Made by a program: the position numbers and the translations under genes. From positions 1 to 8,011 of the forward strand of contig JAEDJV010000115.1 of NCBI GenBank assembly GCA_016296165.1: a DNA stretch of 8,011 nucleotides, in the 5' to 3' direction. Positions within the stretch are counted from its first letter, which is position 1. Each line of letters begins with the position of its first letter. The notes below the pieces were generated by a model that saw only the letters and a program-made list of their open reading frames with translations, searched no databases and was not told the origin of the DNA. This DNA comes from Oscillospiraceae bacterium (GTDB lineage: Bacteria > Bacillota > Clostridia > Oscillospirales > Ruminococcaceae). Shown here one piece after another: positions 5,635 through 8,011 of the stretch.

Positions 5635-8011
5635 TTAGTTTATTACCTCATTGAATTTCTGGATTGGTAATGTTTTATTACCATCACCAAAATCTCTTAT
5701 TTTATTTCTGGCTTCACCTGTATTAAACCAATTTTCCAAAAAGTTGAAATCATAATTTTTATAATGTTTATCTGGTAAATGAACCTTTGAAATATGCATA
5801 TTATTGTTATAATATCCGATGTTATAAAAGCATCCGTTCCACATATCATTAACTGAACTTCCAATATATATTTCTCCACTGAAATTATCGTATTTTCCAT
5901 TCGTGTTTTTAAATGCATTTTCAGCTATTACATTAACATTTCCTCCTATTTTCAATCCATTAAAGTGACCATATGCAAAGATATCAATTGTTGGATATTT
6001 TCCATCAACTAAATCTCCACCAGATCCTAATGCACCTGGATGATTTTTATTTGAACCTCCAAGAATAACAAGTTCAGGAGCTGAATTCCAAAGTGTTGAA
6101 CTAAAGTATCCAAAAGCATTTTCGCCCATCTCAGTAACTGAAGAAGGAATGACTAATTTTCTTTCGTATCCTTCCGGAAGATTTCTATAGAAATTATTAC
6201 ATCCATAAAATGCTTCCTTTCCTATTGACTTTATTCCTATGGAAAATGCTGGTTCAAATTTCAGAACTCCGTCAAATCCTGTACAGTTTTTAAACGCCGC
6301 TTCCTTTATAGTGCCTACTGATTTTGGAAGGATAAGGCTTCCTGTAAACGTACAGTTTTCGAATGCACTCTGTCCGATTGTTTCTACTCCTGTGTATGTC
6401 TTATTATTGTGTGAAAATGCGACATTGCTTTCAGCATATTCTATTGACAAGTTTCCGTTAAAAGTACAGTTTTTAAATGCATTATCTCCAATAACTGAAG
6501 TATATTTTGGGATAGTTAATCCACCTGTAAACTTACAATCTTCAAATGCACTATTCCTTATTTCATCCACACTCCAGTTTTGAACCACATTTGTATTTAA
6601 CATTCCTACATGACCGGTTTCGAATGATAACGTTCCATCAAATGAATTACCCTGAAAAGCACCTTCATCGATTATGCTAATTGTACGTGGAATATTAAGA
6701 TCTCCGGTGAATCTCTGGTTTTTAAAGGCGTTTTTGCCGATATATGTCTTGCCAGAATCACCTGTGCCAAATGTTAGCTTGCCATCAAAACAATTATCAC
6801 TTGATCCAACGCTTTCCGCACTAAAAGCAAGTTCTTCAATCCAAATGACAACATTACTGATATACAAGTCTCCTGTTATATTGGTATAATCGTATCCACT
6901 TGTTTTATCTGTCATCATAAATCTGTTTTCAATTAACTCAACTGTCCAGCCAATAGAAACATCTTTAAACTTAGCATGATTAAATAAATTATTATCAATT
7001 ACAGCCAAATCACTTCTTGTTACATTATTAAGCACAGTTTTTTGTATAGTACTTGAATGACCTTCAATATTAAGCAGACCTGGTTCTGTTGTTTCACTTG
7101 CAAAAGATTCAAATGCTTTCTCCTCTATAGAATCTACAGATGCCGGTATCCTAAGACCACCAGAAAATTTACTACAGCCAGCAAACGCTTCAGGTCCGAT
7201 TTTTTGGATTCCATCATTCATCGTTGCTGTCTCTGGGTTATAATCAAATCCAAGAGTAAGCTTTCCGTCAAAACCTGAACAATTATAGAAGGCACTTTTC
7301 CATACATAATCAACTGTAGATTCAATGGTCAGGTTACCTGTAAGATTTGAATAGGCACCGTTATTATTATTAAATGCATCTTCAGCAAGGCAGGATACCT
7401 TTCCGCCTATTGTTACGTTTTTAAACTGAGCATTGTCAAATATCTGAATTGTCGGATACTTTCCATCAACAAGAGGCGAAACTGATCCGAACGCCCCATC
7501 TTTCAGATTAGAAGAACCGTGAATTTTAAGTGCCGGTATTTTTGAAGGATCTCTGGTTGATGAGCACATTCCCGAGAAGGCGTGTTCACCGATTGCTGTA
7601 ACAGTTTCAGGAATAGTAAATACTGCCTGTGAACCATCAGCCGAAGTATAGTTTGTATAGAATTTCGAACATCCACTAAACGCATTCGCCCCTATAGACA
7701 CTTCTGGCAGCTCACTAACTGGTTTTTTATCAGCATCTGCTATGTCTGACTGATCACTGATAAGAAGTTCACCATCAAACACACAGTTTTGGAAGGCGTT
7801 TGTGCCAATTTCAGTTACACCTGGTTCCAGTGATAACGTTCCTGTTACCTTATTATAAAGTCTGCTCGGATCATTGTTAATGTTTATAAAAGCGTTATCT
7901 GAAATTTTATGAACATTTCCACCAATCTTTACATTATGGAACTGTGAACCTACAAATATTTCCCGATTAATCGTGTTACCATTGTCAGAACTTCCGGCCC
8001 AAAGTATAAGT
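5635..8011 (-). CDS. BspA-like leucine-rich-repeat (LRR_5) protein, C-terminal part (5' end outside window)
   Basis: Probably extracellular or surface-exposed; BspA-type proteins are often linked to adhesion or binding, but this one's ligand is unknown. The frame is open from the stop TAA (5637-5635) to the right edge, at least 791 codons, so signal peptide and N-terminal domains are off-window. The GTG at 7782 is an internal Val, preceded in frame by EIGTNAFQNC. Throughout it carries repeats of the form F-x-G-x-L-x-IP-x-SV-x-x-I-x-x-x-AF-x-x-C, for example at 6540-6480 and 6370-6290, typical of the TpLRR/LRR_5 family. A longer unit repeats above this (see the repeat entry). The C-terminus (after about 5780) loses the repeat and ends FNEVIN, with no LPxTG motif, membrane anchor or dockerin, so attachment, if any, must be N-terminal or non-covalent. 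The gene is clearly more AT-rich than the oxidoreductase operon. A terminator follows directly. Confidence 0.88.
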   Translation of the reverse strand, partial: LILWAGSSDNGNTINREIFVGSQFHNVKIGGNVHKISDNAFININNDPSRLYNKVTGTLSLEPGVTEIGTNAFQNCVFDGELLISDQSDIADADKKPVSELPEVSIGANAFSGCSKFYTNYTSADGSQAVFTIPETVTAIGEHAFSGMCSSTRDPSKIPALKIHGSSNLKDGAFGSVSPLVDGKYPTIQIFDNAQFKNVTIGGKVSCLAEDAFNNNNGAYSNLTGNLTIESTVDYVWKSAFYNCSGFDGKLTLGFDYNPETATMNDGIQKIGPEAFAGCSKFSGGLRIPASVDSIEEKAFESFASETTEPGLLNIEGHSSTIQKTVLNNVTRSDLAVIDNNLFNHAKFKDVSIGWTVELIENRFMMTDKTSGYDYTNITGDLYISNVVIWIEELAFSAESVGSSDNCFDGKLTFGTGDSGKTYIGKNAFKNQRFTGDLNIPRTISIIDEGAFQGNSFDGTLSFETGHVGMLNTNVVQNWSVDEIRNSAFEDCKFTGGLTIPKYTSVIGDNAFKNCTFNGNLSIEYAESNVAFSHNNKTYTGVETIGQSAFENCTFTGSLILPKSVGTIKEAAFKNCTGFDGVLKFEPAFSIGIKSIGKEAFYGCNNFYRNLPEGYERKLVIPSSVTEMGENAFGYFSSTLWNSAPELVILGGSNKNHPGALGSGGDLVDGKYPTIDIFAYGHFNGLKIGGNVNVIAENAFKNTNGKYDNFSGEIYIGSSVNDMWNGCFYNIGYYNNNMHISKVHLPDKHYKNYDFNFLENWFNTGEARNKIRDFGDGNKTLPIQKFNEVIN
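5935..7974 (-). repeat. Long-period internal repeat within the LRR protein (four copies seen)
   Basis: A segment of the form IxIFxxAxFKxVxIGGxVxxIxExAF recurs at 7974-7912, 7458-7396, 7011-6940 and 5997-5935. Spacings between copy ends are 516, 456 and 1005 bases (172, 152 and 335 codons), so the last gap is about two periods. The copies at 7458 and 5997 share the longer LVDGKYPTI lead-in and are followed by similar G-x-Y-x-N-x-x-G blocks, so a larger unit was duplicated. Each superunit contains several ordinary LRR_5 repeats. Confidence 0.7.

Noticed and set aside
5635..5780. C-terminal dockerin or sortase signal on the LRR protein
   Set aside because: The tail reads to FNEVIN with no DxNxD duplicated loops, no LPxTG and no hydrophobic anchor.
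6239..7278. Several plus-strand open frames of 70-114 codons inside the LRR gene
   Set aside because: They mirror the repeats of the real minus-strand gene and have no supporting start signals or recognisable products.
5635..8011. Regular repeats suggesting a CRISPR array
   Set aside because: The repeats are coding, degenerate at DNA level and of variable spacing; they are explained by LRR_5 units.

Overview
The window looks like chromosome from a cellulolytic, anaerobic Firmicute of the genus Ruminococcus, most like R. flavefaciens. The grounds are a GH9-CBM3c cellulase ending in a dockerin-like module, a ferredoxin-dependent 2-oxoacid oxidoreductase operon, a long BspA-type leucine-rich-repeat protein, AGGAG ribosome sites, and a C5/G5 palindromic intergenic repeat of a type I recall from gut Clostridia. 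The genus is an inference from gene content; there is no rRNA or other marker here.

Layout. (1) Positions 1-1384, plus strand: the 3' part of a GH9 cellulase gene that runs off the left edge. (2) Positions 1385-1669: an intergenic leader with a GC-rich imperfect tandem motif, a near-consensus promoter, a palindrome at the expected transcription start, and a 14-bp hairpin followed by U-rich sequence. (3) Positions 1670-4967: a tight plus-strand operon encoding a P-loop ATPase, then the delta (ferredoxin), alpha, beta and gamma subunits of a VOR/KOR-type 2-oxoacid:ferredoxin oxidoreductase. It ends in a strong terminator that can work in both directions. (4) Positions 5062-5405, minus strand: a small unrecognised gene whose good start (ATG plus RBS) and main body lie in different frames, joined at a GGGAAAA heptamer. 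(5) Positions 5406-5634: a -10-like box, a double-hairpin dispersed repeat and a Rho-independent terminator. (6) Positions 5635-8011, minus strand: the 3' part of a large LRR_5/BspA-like gene that runs off the right edge. It contains a longer-range repeat on top of the short LRR repeats.

How the parts work together. The cellulase and the LRR protein are probably extracellular, for cellulose breakdown and for surface or binding roles. The operon is cytoplasmic and moves electrons between ferredoxin and 2-oxoacids or acyl-CoAs. In rumen cellulolytic cocci, which are known to need branched-chain volatile fatty acids, such an enzyme could run in the reductive carboxylation direction to make branched-chain amino acids; the sequence cannot settle substrate or direction. 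The points most worth a second look are the ATPase that leads the operon, the hairpin between its promoter and start codon, and the frame-split small gene.
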